Assembly: GCF_003627095.1 (NCBI RefSeq)
Contig: NZ_CP032627.1
Coordinates: 310,001 to 374,000 of the forward strand
Reading direction: 5' to 3'
DNA: 64,000 bases
Source: Lactococcus allomyrinae
GTDB taxonomy: Bacteria > Bacillota > Bacilli > Lactobacillales > Streptococcaceae
Positions 26,980 through 36,877 of this stretch are shown here, one piece after another. Position 1 is the first letter of the stretch. Every line of letters begins with the position of its first letter. A model generated the notes under the pieces. It had not been told where the DNA came from and did no database searches. It worked only from the letters and a program-made list of their open reading frames with translations. A program made the translations under genes and the position numbers.

Positions 26980-27250
26980 CGAGAGGATGTATACTACAGG
27001 TTGCCATTCGCCGTAAATGACGAAAGTCGCAAGGCGAAATGACTAATTGGTAACTGCATTAGCGTGTTTTTAGTAGCTTAGAGTGATGCCTGTGGTGTGA
27101 AACGAACGTAGAGTATTCGGAGAAAGGCATACGAAGTAGCGTGTGGCATGACGATTTTTTCGCTTTGAAGTTAGTTAGTACGTCAATCTGTTGTTGGTTT
27201 TTATAACACATTAGTTTTAGTAATGAATTTCAACACAAAGAGTAAATATA
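26980..27250. repeat. Mosaic intergenic repeat upstream of trmB
   Basis: There is no gene in the 379-bp gap. CATTCGCC (27005) and GGCGAAATG (27033) form a hairpin. AAGGCGAAATG recurs at 28773, AACTGCATTAGCGTGT (27052) at 17492, GTGGCATGA (27143) at 62034, and GTCAATCTGTT (27182) at 62057. These shared words in the same relative order define a mosaic family. Confidence 0.6.
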
Positions 27251-27278
27251 AGAGTATTAGAAGTAAAATGAGGTAGCA

Positions 27279-27929
27279 ATGCGCGTAAGAAATCGTAAAG
27301 GGGCAACAGAAATGCTTGCCGAAAACGCACATATTGTGGTCGAAAATCCAGCAGAATTTAAGGGGCGTTGGGCAGAACGTTTTGGAAACAATCATCCTAT
27401 TCATATTGAAGTAGGTTGTGGCAAAGGGGCATTTGCGACGGGAATGGCAGCACTCCATCCAGAAATTAATTATATTGCAATTGATATGCAGTTGTCCGTT
27501 TTGTCTTATGCTTTGGACAAAGCACTTGAAGCGGCCTTGCCAAATGTGCAGATGATGTTAGTTGATGGTGCCGCTTTGACTGAATATTTTGCTGATGGTG
27601 AGATTGATCAGGTCTATTTGAATTTCTCTGATCCTTGGCCAAAGGCTCGTCATGAAAAACGACGTTTGACTTATCAAGCATTTTTGGCTACTTATGAACA
27701 GATTTTACGGTCAGAGGGCGAAATTCATTTTAAGACGGATAACCGTGGTTTGTTTGAGTATTCGCTAGTTTCATTGACCAATTATGGGATGGAGCTAAAA
27801 AAAGTGTGGCTTGATTTACATAAAGATGAAGCATTTGCTCCGCTTAATGTAATGACAGAGTATGAAGAAAAATTTTCAAATAAGGGTCAGGTGATTTATC
27901 GATTGGAAGCAAAATTTAAGAAGCACTGA
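27279..27929 (+). CDS. trmB: tRNA (guanine-N7-)-methyltransferase TrmB
   Basis: The 216-residue SAM-dependent methyltransferase makes m7G46 in tRNA. The SAM motif EVGCGKGAF lies near 47, the AIDMQ acidic residue near 70, and the family signature [16 protein letters not shown] near 118-133. The C-terminal TEYEEKF tRNA-binding motif is present. Length is standard. It follows ccrZ as in streptococci, separated here by a mosaic repeat. Confidence 0.95.
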   Translation: MRVRNRKGATEMLAENAHIVVENPAEFKGRWAERFGNNHPIHIEVGCGKGAFATGMAALHPEINYIAIDMQLSVLSYALDKALEAALPNVQMMLVDGAALTEYFADGEIDQVYLNFSDPWPKARHEKRRLTYQAFLATYEQILRSEGEIHFKTDNRGLFEYSLVSLTNYGMELKKVWLDLHKDEAFAPLNVMTEYEEKFSNKGQVIYRLEAKFKKH

Positions 27930-28006
27930 TGGCCGATAAATCCTGTCAGCGTACTGACAGAAGCAAAAATCCTGTCAGTAGTTCGTTGTAAGTTTCAAAC
28001 AAAGAA

Positions 28007-28058
28007 GTCAAGATTTATTCAGCGGGAGGTTTAAATTCCGTCGGATTTAACCTCTAGT
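28007..28058. repeat. Hairpin repeat copy 3 (diverged)
   Basis: AAGTCAAGATTTATTCAGCGGGAGG followed by a partly complementary stretch and TCTAGTGATAAT matches the start of copies at 14552 and 15731. It lies just after an octamer cluster (27945-27978) between trmB and nrdR. Confidence 0.45.
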
Positions 28059-28116
28059 GATAATAACAACCATAAATTAATTGTTTGAAGTGAAATAGGA
28101 AAAGGAAGGTGATGAG

Positions 28117-28566
28117 ATGAGATGTCCTAAATGCTCCTCTGATGAGTCAAAAGTTGTAGATTCAAGACAGGCTGAAGATGCTATTCGTCGTCGTCGAGTT
28201 TGTGAAAATTGTGGTTTTCGTTTTACGACATTTGAACGTATTGAAGAAATGCCTCTTTTGGTGATTAAAAAAGATGATAAGCGTGAACCGTTCAATCGTG
28301 AAAAAATTGTGCGTGGTTTGGTACGATCGGCTTACAAACGTCCTGTTTCAAGTGAAGATATTGAAAGCATCGTGGCAAATGTTGAACGTAAGATTCGACA
28401 GCTTGATAGTAATGAAGTGAAATCTGACACAATTGGAGAATTTGTAATGGAGGAACTCTCAAAACTGGATGATATTACTTATATTCGGTTTGCCAGTGTT
28501 TATCGTTCTTTCAAGGATGTGAGCGAACTTGAGGCGCTTTTGCAAAACATTACGAAGAAAAATTGA
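28117..28566 (+). CDS. nrdR: Transcriptional repressor NrdR
   Basis: The 149-residue repressor of ribonucleotide reductase genes has the N-terminal zinc ribbon (CPKC at 3-6, CENC at 31-34) and an ATP-cone domain (about 49-139, starting [14 protein letters not shown]). It senses dATP/ATP and binds NrdR boxes. A strong GGAAGG site precedes the ATG. The nrdR-dnaB-dnaI order is conserved in lactic acid bacteria. Confidence 0.97.
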   Translation: MRCPKCSSDESKVVDSRQAEDAIRRRRVCENCGFRFTTFERIEEMPLLVIKKDDKREPFNREKIVRGLVRSAYKRPVSSEDIESIVANVERKIRQLDSNEVKSDTIGEFVMEELSKLDDITYIRFASVYRSFKDVSELEALLQNITKKN

Positions 28567-28868
28567 GTCTGTCAGTATGCTGACGTGCTCTCAGTAACTT
28601 TTTGATACTTGTCAGTAAAATTGAGTTTGTTCGTCAGCTCTTTTGAGCGAGTTATACTAGTTCATTTAACAATGATTGATAAAAGTGATGCTTTTCTTAT
28701 CTGCAACTTTGACGCATTGCGCCATCTTCGCTATGTTACGCTATCCATTCGCTCTAAGCCAGCAGAGCTGGCAAGGCGAAATGGTAAGCGCAAGATGTGG
28801 TTTGCATGAAAGTCAAATAGTATTAAAGCAAAAGAAGCCGTGAACAATAATTACGAAAAGAGGGAAAT
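28567..28868. other. Intergenic region nrdR-dnaB with mosaic repeat
   Basis: It holds CTGTCAGTATGCTGAC at about 28568, then (28680-28830) a mosaic copy with CCATTCGC (28745), a GCCAGC-AGA-GCTGGC hairpin (28758-28772), AAGGCGAAATG (28773-28783), and GCATGAAAGTCAA. The 66-codon plus-strand frame here is not credible as a gene. Confidence 0.5.
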
Positions 28869-30044
28869 ATGAGAGCAGGAGATTCGTTTACCATTGTGAA
28901 TCGTGGAAAAATCAGCTTCGATGCTGAGACTTTTACGTTGCTCTATTTGCCGATTGTTGGCTCTAATGCTTTTGCTTTGTATCAACTGCTGGCGACTTTT
29001 TCAACAGGACGTATTTCTCATTTTTTGGAATATCTGAACATTGGATTAAATCCATTTTTGGAGAGTTTGGACAAACTTTCTGGGCTTGGTTTAGTCAAGG
29101 TTTTTGATGACCACACGATGATTTATTTTGATGTAAGGAGTCCATTGACTTACGATGAATTTTTGTCTGATGATTTTTACAAGCAACTTTTGATTTCACG
29201 AATTGGTGAAAATAGAGTGATTGGTCTTTCAAAAAAAATCGAAGTCAAAGGTCAAAATATTTCCAAAAAATTTCATGAAGTTTATAAAGTTGATTTTGAC
29301 AACGAACCAAAATCAGCTGTAAGCACTGACAGCTTTGATATGGGAGCTTTTAAGAGTTTGATGGATCGTCAAGGCTTGACATTCTCAAATGAAAATTCGG
29401 AACGTCTGAGCATTTATTCTCTCGCCGAAAAATTTGATCTAAACTGGTACGAACTCTTTAAAAAAGCTGAAAGTACGGCTAATGCAGACAAGAGTTTGAA
29501 CCTGTCAGCACTGACAAGAAGTCTGTCAGCAAGTTCTGAGCCACAGGTGGCATTATCAAGCTTCCCCAAAGCATTTGCTGAACTTATCGTGAGTAGTAAA
29601 TCACATGAGCCAGTCGAATTTATTCAGCAGATTAAGAGCCAAGCTGGCGGTTTTGTAAGTGGAGATGAACGAAAGATTTTAAATAATCTCACTAAACAAA
29701 ATCTACCATCTGAAGTCCAAAATGTACTCATTCATTATATTTTAGTTCAACAAAAAAATGCGTCTCTGTCTTCAAATTTCGTGAATACATTGGCAAATGA
29801 TTGGATGAGAAATAAAGTATTCACCGCAGAAATGGCAGTGAAGCGTATCTTAGAACGTAATGAATCAGCTCAAATAAAAGCACAAGAAAAACAAAACTTT
29901 ACAAAAAAACAAACAAAAATTGTAAAAGAAGCACCAAAGTGGTCAAATCCGAGCTATGAAAATAAGACAAGTGAAGAAGAACTTGCAAGGCTTGAGAAAA
30001 TTCGACTTGCTTCACTCCAAAAACTGAAAGGAGAGCAGCAATAA
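28869..30044 (+). CDS. dnaB: Replication initiation and membrane attachment protein DnaB
   Basis: The 391-residue primosomal protein helps DnaI load the DnaC helicase in Firmicutes. The N-terminal winged-helix domain starts with FTIVNRGKISFDAETFTLLYLPIVG; a second DnaD-like domain lies near 190-330, and the C-terminal tail is Lys/Glu/Gln-rich and probably disordered. It overlaps dnaI by 1 nt. Octamer variants cluster in the linker region (29325 and 29503-29535). Confidence 0.92.
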   Translation: MRAGDSFTIVNRGKISFDAETFTLLYLPIVGSNAFALYQLLATFSTGRISHFLEYLNIGLNPFLESLDKLSGLGLVKVFDDHTMIYFDVRSPLTYDEFLSDDFYKQLLISRIGENRVIGLSKKIEVKGQNISKKFHEVYKVDFDNEPKSAVSTDSFDMGAFKSLMDRQGLTFSNENSERLSIYSLAEKFDLNWYELFKKAESTANADKSLNLSALTRSLSASSEPQVALSSFPKAFAELIVSSKSHEPVEFIQQIKSQAGGFVSGDERKILNNLTKQNLPSEVQNVLIHYILVQQKNASLSSNFVNTLANDWMRNKVFTAEMAVKRILERNESAQIKAQEKQNFTKKQTKIVKEAPKWSNPSYENKTSEEELARLEKIRLASLQKLKGEQQ

Positions 30045-30925
30045 TGGAATCTATTGGTGAAATTTTAAATAAACGCAAAGATTTACGTGGAAATTTTGAA
30101 AAACTTGTGGCTGAAGTCATGAAAAATAAAGATGTTCAGTCTTTTATTGCTACCCATCAAATGACGTCAGATGAGATTCAACGCTCCTATTCAAAATTTT
30201 ATGAGTTTGTGCGTGAACGTGAAAAATTTGAAAAAGGTGAGAAGCGGGCAGCAGATGGTTATGAACCAGTCTTGATCATGAATCATGGATATGCTGACGT
30301 ATCTTATCAAACCACATCAGAGCTTGCCGCACAGCAAGCTGCGCAAACATTACTCCGTCGAGTGAAAATTATAGGTTTACCAAAAGATTTAAAACAGGTT
30401 ACTTTAGAAGATATTGCACTTGATGATGTAGGACGGATTGAGCCTTATCAAGCTTTGGTGGATTTTATTGCGAATTTTCCTGAGCAAAAAGGCCTCTATC
30501 TTTACGGAGATTTTGGAGTGGGGAAATCTTTCATGATGGCAGCAATGGCAAATGAATTGGCAAAAAAAGGAATTTCGACCACTTTGCTTCATTACCCAAC
30601 ATTTATATCAGATTTAGACTTTGATACGGCTAAGGTTTGGGTGAATGAAATCAAGCAAAGTCAAGTATTGGTCCTTGATGACATTGGAGCGGAACAAAAC
30701 AACGCTTGGGTGCGTGATAGCATTTTGCAGGTTGTTTTACAACATCGGATGCAGGAAGATTTACCTACATTTTTCACTTCTAACTTAAACATGAATGAGC
30801 TAGAACAACATCTGGCAGAAACAAAAAGAGCAGATGAGATTTGGCCAGCAAAACGCGTGATGGAACGTGTGAAATATCTATCACGTGAACTTCGACTGGA
30901 AGGAATAAACAGACGACATGACTGA
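30044..30925 (+). CDS. dnaI: Helicase loader DnaI
   Basis: The 293-residue AAA+ protein loads the replicative helicase. The N-terminal helicase-binding part (about 1-95) is followed by Walker A LYGDFGVGKSFMM near 157, Walker B VLVLDDIGAE near 212 and sensor 1 FFTSNLNM near 250. It pairs with DnaB encoded just upstream and with DnaC at 24.1 kb. Confidence 0.95.
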   Translation: MESIGEILNKRKDLRGNFEKLVAEVMKNKDVQSFIATHQMTSDEIQRSYSKFYEFVREREKFEKGEKRAADGYEPVLIMNHGYADVSYQTTSELAAQQAAQTLLRRVKIIGLPKDLKQVTLEDIALDDVGRIEPYQALVDFIANFPEQKGLYLYGDFGVGKSFMMAAMANELAKKGISTTLLHYPTFISDLDFDTAKVWVNEIKQSQVLVLDDIGAEQNNAWVRDSILQVVLQHRMQEDLPTFFTSNLNMNELEQHLAETKRADEIWPAKRVMERVKYLSRELRLEGINRRHD

Positions 30926-31640
30926 TATAAATGAAACCATTAATTTGATGATGAAACATACTTCAGTGCGTAATTTTACTGAAGAAAAAATAAAAGATGA
31001 AGATTTAGAAGTTATTTTGAAAGCAGGACAAGCTGCATCAACTTGGAAAAATTTTCAGTCTTACTCGATAATTATTGTAAAATCGCAAGAGCAAAAAGAC
31101 GCAATTTATCAATATCAGCCACAAAAATCCATTAAAAATGCTGCAGTTTATCTTGTATTTGTCGGAGATTTGAATCGTGCCGAAAAAGCGGTAAAAATGC
31201 ACGAAGGAGACTTCCAGCCTAAGGGGATAGAGTCTTTATTGATTACAGCGACGGATGCTGCTGTTACTGGACAAAATGTTCTTTTAGCCGCTGAATCTTT
31301 GGGCTATGGTGGAGTAATGGTGGGACTGATTCGTGACCAGTCTGCTGAAATATCAAAAGTGTTAGATTTGCCTGATTACACTTATCCGCTGTTTGGCATT
31401 GCTCTTGGCAGACCAGCGCGTATCAACAAAGTAAAGCCACGCTTGCCTTTAGAGGCTATTGCTTTTAAAGAAAAATATATTGAGCAAACCGAGCAAGTCA
31501 TTTCAGATTTTGATGAAGTTCAAGATGAATTTGCAGGCAGTCGTCGATTGAATAAGTGGTCAGAGCGGATTGTTGGACAATGGGGCGTTCCAGAAATTAC
31601 ATCATCAACAGAAAATCTAAAAGATAAAAAATTATTATGA
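30918..31640 (+). CDS. NADPH-dependent FMN oxidoreductase, nitroreductase family
   Basis: The 240-residue flavoprotein begins with the FMN-binding HTSVRNFTEEKI motif and has SYGGVMVG-type and PLFGIALGRPA segments typical of NfrA/Frp nitroreductases. It would reduce flavins, quinones or nitro compounds using NAD(P)H. The ATG overlaps dnaI by 8 nt, so it is part of that transcript. The physiological substrate is not evident. Confidence 0.85.
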   Translation: MTDINETINLMMKHTSVRNFTEEKIKDEDLEVILKAGQAASTWKNFQSYSIIIVKSQEQKDAIYQYQPQKSIKNAAVYLVFVGDLNRAEKAVKMHEGDFQPKGIESLLITATDAAVTGQNVLLAAESLGYGGVMVGLIRDQSAEISKVLDLPDYTYPLFGIALGRPARINKVKPRLPLEAIAFKEKYIEQTEQVISDFDEVQDEFAGSRRLNKWSERIVGQWGVPEITSSTENLKDKKLL

Positions 31641-32263
31641 AGACAAAAAAGATACTGGAGCCAAAATTACCTACGGTATACAGAACAGTCACCAGTGAAG
31701 ATTGGGAGTATGGAGAGCTTTATCAAGCAAAATTTACTGATGAAAATCTGTCAGTAGATTATCCATTGCGTTTCTCAAGCTGTCAGTTGATAAATGTTAC
31801 ATTTTTACTGACAGAAAGTTCTGTCAGTGAATTTACGGACTGTATTTTTGAAAAATGTGATTTGTCAAATCTAAATTTATCCAGTATAGGTTTTTACCGT
31901 TGCCGATTTATAAATTGTAAACTATTAGGTGTTGATTTTACAAATTGTCATTTACAAGATGTCCAGTTTGAACAGACTCTGCTTAATTATGCCAATTTCT
32001 CGGCAAGTACCTTAAAATCTGTTCGCTTTTTTGAAAATGATTGCACAGAGAGCCTTTTCACAGCTTGTAAATTTTCAAATGTCTATTTTCTGTCTAACCA
32101 ACTGGAAGGAACTAATTTCTGGGAAACTTCGCTTGCGGGTTTAGATTTTTCTACAAATAAGTTCGAACACTTAGAAATTACACCACAACTTGCTAAAAAT
32201 ATTAAAATAAATCTAAGTCAAGCCTCATTTTTTGCAAGTTTATTTGGCATTGACATTGTTTAG
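31637..32263 (+). CDS. Pentapeptide repeat protein
   Basis: The 208-residue protein consists largely of degenerate pentapeptide repeats of the A(D/N)LXX type (for example CDLSNLNLSS, CKLLGVDFTNCHLQDVQF, YANFSASTLKSVRF), which fold as a right-handed quadrilateral helix. Qnr and MfpA gyrase-protecting proteins share the fold, but sequence alone does not show gyrase binding. It overlaps the nitroreductase by 4 nt. Four exact octamer copies sit between 31748 and 31833, unusually dense for a coding region. Confidence 0.85.
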   Translation: MKTKKILEPKLPTVYRTVTSEDWEYGELYQAKFTDENLSVDYPLRFSSCQLINVTFLLTESSVSEFTDCIFEKCDLSNLNLSSIGFYRCRFINCKLLGVDFTNCHLQDVQFEQTLLNYANFSASTLKSVRFFENDCTESLFTACKFSNVYFLSNQLEGTNFWETSLAGLDFSTNKFEHLEITPQLAKNIKINLSQASFFASLFGIDIV

Positions 32264-32697
32264 TTGCTGATGATAGAATACTGTCAGTATGCTGGCAGAA
32301 AACAAAACATAAGATTACCTCTAAAACCTCAGAATTTTCAGCTTAGGCTAAATTCCAAATTTTTAGAGGTCACCTTATGCTCGTTTACTTTTAAATCTGC
32401 ATGAACAGAACTAGTGGCTGAACTGCAACTATCCTGCTGCAAGCTTTGTTTGCTAAACAAACGGATAGCGTGGTGCTGAAAAATAATAGCAAATCACTTC
32501 GCCTTACTGTTTTAACAGATTGCGATTTGAACTTGTTACTTTACAGGATAGCTGTTGGCGCTAAAGCAGCAGCGGATATGCTAGTTGTTTTACCCAGTGG
32601 CTTAGCGAAATCGACAACGTAGAGCAGCAGAGTAACTTCTAAAAATTCTTTTAGAAGTTAAATAGCATTAAAACATTGATATGAAAGTGAGAAAATA
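32264..32697. repeat. Intergenic region before der with mosaic repeat
   Basis: There is no gene in 434 bp. An octamer (32281-32288) is followed by hairpins (GTTTG-CTAAA-CAAAC near 32449, CTGTTTTAACAG near 32507) and the word block GAAATCGACA..GTAGAGCA..CAGCAGAGTAAC (32607-32636), shared with 1861-1907 in a different order. No clear promoter was picked out. Confidence 0.5.
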
Positions 32698-34008
32698 ATG
32701 AGTCTACCTACAGTAGCTATCGTTGGCCGTCCGAATGTCGGTAAGTCAACAATTTTTAATCGTATTGCGGGAGAGCGTATTTCGATTGTTGAAGACATCC
32801 CAGGAGTGACACGTGACCGTATTTATGCCACAGGAGAATGGTTGACGCGTAAGTTTAATATCATTGATACAGGTGGTATAGAACTCTCAGATGAACCTTT
32901 TATGACCGAAATTCGCGCCCAAGCTGAAATTGCCATGACAGAAGCAGATGTTATTATTGCTGTTGTGGACGGAGAAACAGGGATTACAGATGCAGATGAA
33001 GCCGTAGCTAATATTCTCTATCGTACGGATAAACCCATCATTTTAGTGGTCAATAAAGTGGATAATCCAGAACGGAGAATGGAAATTTTTGATTTCTATT
33101 CTCTTGGTTTAGGTGACCCCTATCCTGTTTCTGCTGTGCATGGGATTGGTACAGGTGATGTTCTTGATGCGATTGTGCAAAATCTTCCAAACGAAATTGA
33201 AGAAGAAAATGAAAATGTTATTAAATTTAGCTTGATTGGTCGTCCAAATGTCGGTAAATCGTCATTAATTAATGCCATTCTTGGAGAAGAACGGGTGATT
33301 GCAAGTCCAATAGCGGGAACGACACGTGATGCCATTGATACCCATTTTACAGACGAAGAGGGTCAAGAATTTGTTATGATTGATACCGCAGGAATGCGTA
33401 AATCAGGCAAAATTTATGAGAATACAGAGAAATATTCTGTCATGCGTGCCATGCGTGCTATTGATCGTAGTGATATTGTGCTCATGGTGATTAATGCGGA
33501 AGAAGGCATTCGTGAGTACGATATGCGTATCGCAGGTTTTGCGCATGAAGCAGGAAAAGGCATTTTGATTGTTGTTAACAAGTGGGATACACTAGACAAG
33601 GATAACAGCACAATGAAAAACTTCGAGCAAGAAATTCGTATCAAATTCAAATTTCTTGATTATGCTCCAATCGTCTATGTTTCAGCAAAGACAGGACAAC
33701 GCCTCAACAAACTACCAGAAGCTATCAAAGAAATTCATCATGCACAAAATCTACGTATTTCAAGCTCTGTCCTAAATGATGTGATTATGGATGCCGTCGC
33801 AATTAATCCTACACCGACAGACAAAGGAAAACGTCTTAAAATATTCTATGCGACACAAGTTGCAGTTAAACCACCAACATTTGTAGTTTTTGTCAATGAA
33901 GAAGAACTAATGCATTTCTCATATCTTCGTTTCTTAGAAAATCAGATTCGTAAAGCATTTGTCTTTGAAGGAACTCCCATTCACTTAATTGCTCGTAAGC
34001 GAAAATAA
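32698..34008 (+). CDS. der: GTPase Der (EngA), ribosome assembly
   Basis: The 436-residue protein has two tandem GTPase domains: G1 motifs GRPNVGKST (about 9-17) and GRPNVGKSS (about 182-190), with DTGG/DTAG and NKVD/NKWD motifs in each. A C-terminal KH-like domain occupies about 350-436. Der is an essential late 50S assembly factor. A strong perfect-palindrome terminator follows. Confidence 0.97.
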   Translation: MSLPTVAIVGRPNVGKSTIFNRIAGERISIVEDIPGVTRDRIYATGEWLTRKFNIIDTGGIELSDEPFMTEIRAQAEIAMTEADVIIAVVDGETGITDADEAVANILYRTDKPIILVVNKVDNPERRMEIFDFYSLGLGDPYPVSAVHGIGTGDVLDAIVQNLPNEIEEENENVIKFSLIGRPNVGKSSLINAILGEERVIASPIAGTTRDAIDTHFTDEEGQEFVMIDTAGMRKSGKIYENTEKYSVMRAMRAIDRSDIVLMVINAEEGIREYDMRIAGFAHEAGKGILIVVNKWDTLDKDNSTMKNFEQEIRIKFKFLDYAPIVYVSAKTGQRLNKLPEAIKEIHHAQNLRISSSVLNDVIMDAVAINPTPTDKGKRLKIFYATQVAVKPPTFVVFVNEEELMHFSYLRFLENQIRKAFVFEGTPIHLIARKRK

Positions 34009-34077
34009 ATTTAAAAAAGAGCCATACCAAGATTAAGGTCGTGACTTTTTAGATTAAAATATAAAAAAATTACAAAA

Positions 34078-34118
34078 TAAAACACCAAATCATATGATTT
34101 GGTGTTTTTTATTTTTCT
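34078..34118 (+). terminator. Terminator after der
   Basis: AAAACACCAAATCATATGATTTGGTGTTTT is summarised as a perfect palindrome: arms AAAACACCAAATCAT and ATGATTTGGTGTTTT, centred near 34094, followed by TTTTATTTTT. Confidence 0.85.
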
Positions 34119-34234
34119 ATTTATAAAAATAAATTAAAAACTACAAACTTAGTGTTTTAAAGTATTGAAAACGGAAACAATATAAATTTTTTCGTAAAAA
34201 AAGAATAAAAATAGAAATTTATTCATTAATGCTA

Positions 34235-34263
34235 TTGCAATATAACAATACATAAGTTATAAT
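34235..34263 (+). promoter_or_regulatory. Pilus operon promoter
   Basis: TTGCAA (34235-34240), 17-bp spacer, TATAAT (34258-34263). The leader of about 90 nt contains GTATTTT/AAAATAC and TGTCTAAAATTAGACA hairpins before the AAAAGGAG ribosome site. Confidence 0.75.
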
Positions 34264-34361
34264 AATAAATCAAATGGACGTATTTTTTAAAATACATTCA
34301 TCTAAAGTAGTGTTTGTGTCTAAAATTAGACATAAATGCCTTATAAAAAGGAGAAACCGCA

Positions 34362-35960
34362 ATGATGAAATTTTCATCTTTCAAATCAATTAACCGTAAA
34401 GTATCAATGGCAACTGTTGCCTTGATGACAATTGTAAGCTTGAGCAGTGCAGTTACAGCGTTTGCTGATACTAACGTACCAGACAGCTCAACAACACGTG
34501 AAATTACAATTCATGCTCTTCAAGGAACACCAACAGCAAACAAACCTGGCTTTGTTAATGACGGTACTGAACAAAATGTAACAGGTACTCCGTTGCAACA
34601 TGTGACATTTACTGCAACACTTGTGACACCCACAGGTTCAGCTGCTAACATGAAAGTTGGAGATACATCAACTTATACAACTACAAGTACAGTAGTATCA
34701 GGAGAAACAGATACTAACGGCACAGTAAGTTTAAATATTACAGAAGATGGATACTACCTACTTCATCAAGTCACTACAGTTGGTGGAGTCGCTTCTATGC
34801 AAGATTCAATTGTTCAAGTCCCATTGAATTCATCCTCTTCACAAGCTGTGAATGGTTGGTTGTATGATATCAACGTTTATCCTAAAACAGACCTTTCACA
34901 AGATAATGCTGTAAATAAAACAGTAGAAATTGGTGATAATGTGCTTGATGACAACACAGGAACAAATAAACAAGCTACTGTTTTTGCGGGTCAAGATATC
35001 ACATGGAACTTAGCCTCAGCCTTTTCAGATTCTATGGTAACTGATGATGGTAAAGTAGGATCATTTGAATTAACTGATGCTTTAAATTCAAATTTAACTT
35101 TTAAAGCTATTAATTTTGTTGTAGGGACAAAAGAAATTTCGCTTGATTCAACAACAGACTATACATTGACAACAACTGATGGAAATATTGATTTGAAATT
35201 GACTGAAACAGGAATTAAAGCAATCAAAGCAGCTAAAGAGTCATCATCCGATCAATTCATTGTCAATCTTACTACAACAGTTTCTAATACTTATAAATAT
35301 GGACAAATTGGTAACTATTTCACAACTAGTGTGAAAAATGCTTACGGTGTAGACCTTAGTAATACAACAGGCTCAGGTAACACAAATCTGCATATTAACC
35401 TTCTTGGTTCTTCAGATTCAACAACAGATGTCCCTGAAGTCTATCTAGGAGCGCTCAGAATTCAAAAGATTGATTCTGTTTCAAAAACTCCACTTTCAGG
35501 TGCAACATTTAAACTGATTAAAGCATCTTCAAAAGATGAAGCACAAGCTCTTGTTGATGGAAAAACTTCAACTGCAACTTATGTTCAAAATCCATCTCAA
35601 GCAGGTCAAGATTATAGCTTGACAACAGGAACAGATGGAATGATTGAATTTGACGGTTTAGAGCTGACAGATACTGCTGAACAAACAGGTGATACATCAA
35701 CAGCGAATACTCACTATTACGTAATTGAAACAGCAGCTCCAACAGGATACGATCTCCCAACAAGTGTTGTAGAAGTAGTGGCTTCTATTGATCCGACTAC
35801 GACTCAAGTTGGCGTATCAAATAATTTGGATGGTGGAAATATTAAACTTCCATTTACAGGTGGACAAGGTATGATTGGCATTATTGTGATTGCTGGAGTT
35901 GCTACAACAGCGTCAATCGTTATCCGTCGCCGTAAAACAATAACTGATAAATCAGAATAA
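34362..35960 (+). CDS. Major backbone pilin, SpaA-type, LPXTG
   Basis: The 532-residue secreted protein has a signal peptide (cleavage near FADT at about 36). The pilin motif INVYPK ends with the Lys, near 172, that sortase C uses to link subunits. CnaB-type domains follow, an E-box (YYVIETAAPTGY) lies near 465, and the sorting signal LPFTGG near 504 precedes a membrane helix and RRRK tail. These features identify the polymer-forming shaft pilin. It is the first gene of the pilus operon, with a strong AAAGGAG site. Confidence 0.93.
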   Translation: MMKFSSFKSINRKVSMATVALMTIVSLSSAVTAFADTNVPDSSTTREITIHALQGTPTANKPGFVNDGTEQNVTGTPLQHVTFTATLVTPTGSAANMKVGDTSTYTTTSTVVSGETDTNGTVSLNITEDGYYLLHQVTTVGGVASMQDSIVQVPLNSSSSQAVNGWLYDINVYPKTDLSQDNAVNKTVEIGDNVLDDNTGTNKQATVFAGQDITWNLASAFSDSMVTDDGKVGSFELTDALNSNLTFKAINFVVGTKEISLDSTTDYTLTTTDGNIDLKLTETGIKAIKAAKESSSDQFIVNLTTTVSNTYKYGQIGNYFTTSVKNAYGVDLSNTTGSGNTNLHINLLGSSDSTTDVPEVYLGALRIQKIDSVSKTPLSGATFKLIKASSKDEAQALVDGKTSTATYVQNPSQAGQDYSLTTGTDGMIEFDGLELTDTAEQTGDTSTANTHYYVIETAAPTGYDLPTSVVEVVASIDPTTTQVGVSNNLDGGNIKLPFTGGQGMIGIIVIAGVATTASIVIRRRKTITDKSE

Positions 35961-35991
35961 ATTAATAAGTAAAATCAGAAAGGAATAGGAA

Positions 35992-36876
35992 TTGATTGTG
36001 AGGGCTAAAAAAAAGCCAACTGTAAAAAAGAAAAACCGTTCCTTTCGTGATATTCTGAGTGTTATTTTTGCTTTGGTTGCGGTTGGTGCACTTTTTTATC
36101 CGATTGTAGCTAATACTCTTGTTTCGAATAAAACAGCGAACATTGTTACTAAATTCAATGAAAAAACCTCTACACTTGATAAAAATGAAATTAATCATTT
36201 ACTTACAAGCGCTAAAGAATATAACACATATATTTACGATATGAGTCAGCATATTCCTTACACAAAGTCCAAACCAAACTATAATCAAATGTTAAACATT
36301 GATAATAGTGGCATGATGGGAAATGTTTCAATACCACAAATCAAAGTGGAGAATGTTCCTGTTTATCATGGAGATTCAGAGGAAACATTAGCGGTAGGGA
36401 TTGGTCATATTCCTCAGACGAGTTTGCCAATTGGTGGAAATAATACTCACACAGTGCTTTCGGCTCATTCAGGACGTGTCAACAATACTTTGTTTACTAA
36501 TTTGGATAAACTCAAAATTGGTGATGTATTCTATGTGGATACGTTAAATCTTAAGATGAAATACAAAATTAATAAGATTAAGGTTGTAAATCCTGAAGAT
36601 GTTTCGACTTTGGGAATCCAAAAAGGAAAAGATATTGCAACGCTTGTGACTTGCTATCCAACAGGAGTAAATAGTCAACGACTTCTTGTGACAGGAGAAC
36701 GTGTTCCATATGCTTCAAAAACACCACAAGAAGAAATACAACGTGATAAGTATGGTTATGATTTTTGGGTTTTGCTAGGTTCACTTATTTTAGCAATTCT
36801 CGCTGTTTTATATCTAATTTATAAGTATTATGAAAAAAGAAAAAATAGAAGTAAGAACACGGAGGAAACAAGATAG
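35992..36876 (+). CDS. Class C sortase (pilus polymerase)
   Basis: The 294-residue membrane transpeptidase cleaves LPXTG pilins and joins them through the pilin-motif Lys. A TTG (35992) or GTG (35998) start follows AAAGGAATAGGA. It has an N-terminal helix (about 19-40), catalytic His in LSAHSGRVN near 160, catalytic Cys in TLVTCYPTGVNSQR near 221 with the Arg, and a C-terminal helix (about 258-280) typical of class C. The usual DPF/DPW lid motif is not seen in the pre-catalytic segment. Confidence 0.93.
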   Translation: MIVRAKKKPTVKKKNRSFRDILSVIFALVAVGALFYPIVANTLVSNKTANIVTKFNEKTSTLDKNEINHLLTSAKEYNTYIYDMSQHIPYTKSKPNYNQMLNIDNSGMMGNVSIPQIKVENVPVYHGDSEETLAVGIGHIPQTSLPIGGNNTHTVLSAHSGRVNNTLFTNLDKLKIGDVFYVDTLNLKMKYKINKIKVVNPEDVSTLGIQKGKDIATLVTCYPTGVNSQRLLVTGERVPYASKTPQEEIQRDKYGYDFWVLLGSLILAILAVLYLIYKYYEKRKNRSKNTEETR

Positions 36877-36877
36877 A

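Noticed and set aside
28609-28809. 66-codon ORF before dnaB
   Set aside because: It lies in mosaic repeat DNA with stacked hairpins and has no ribosome site.
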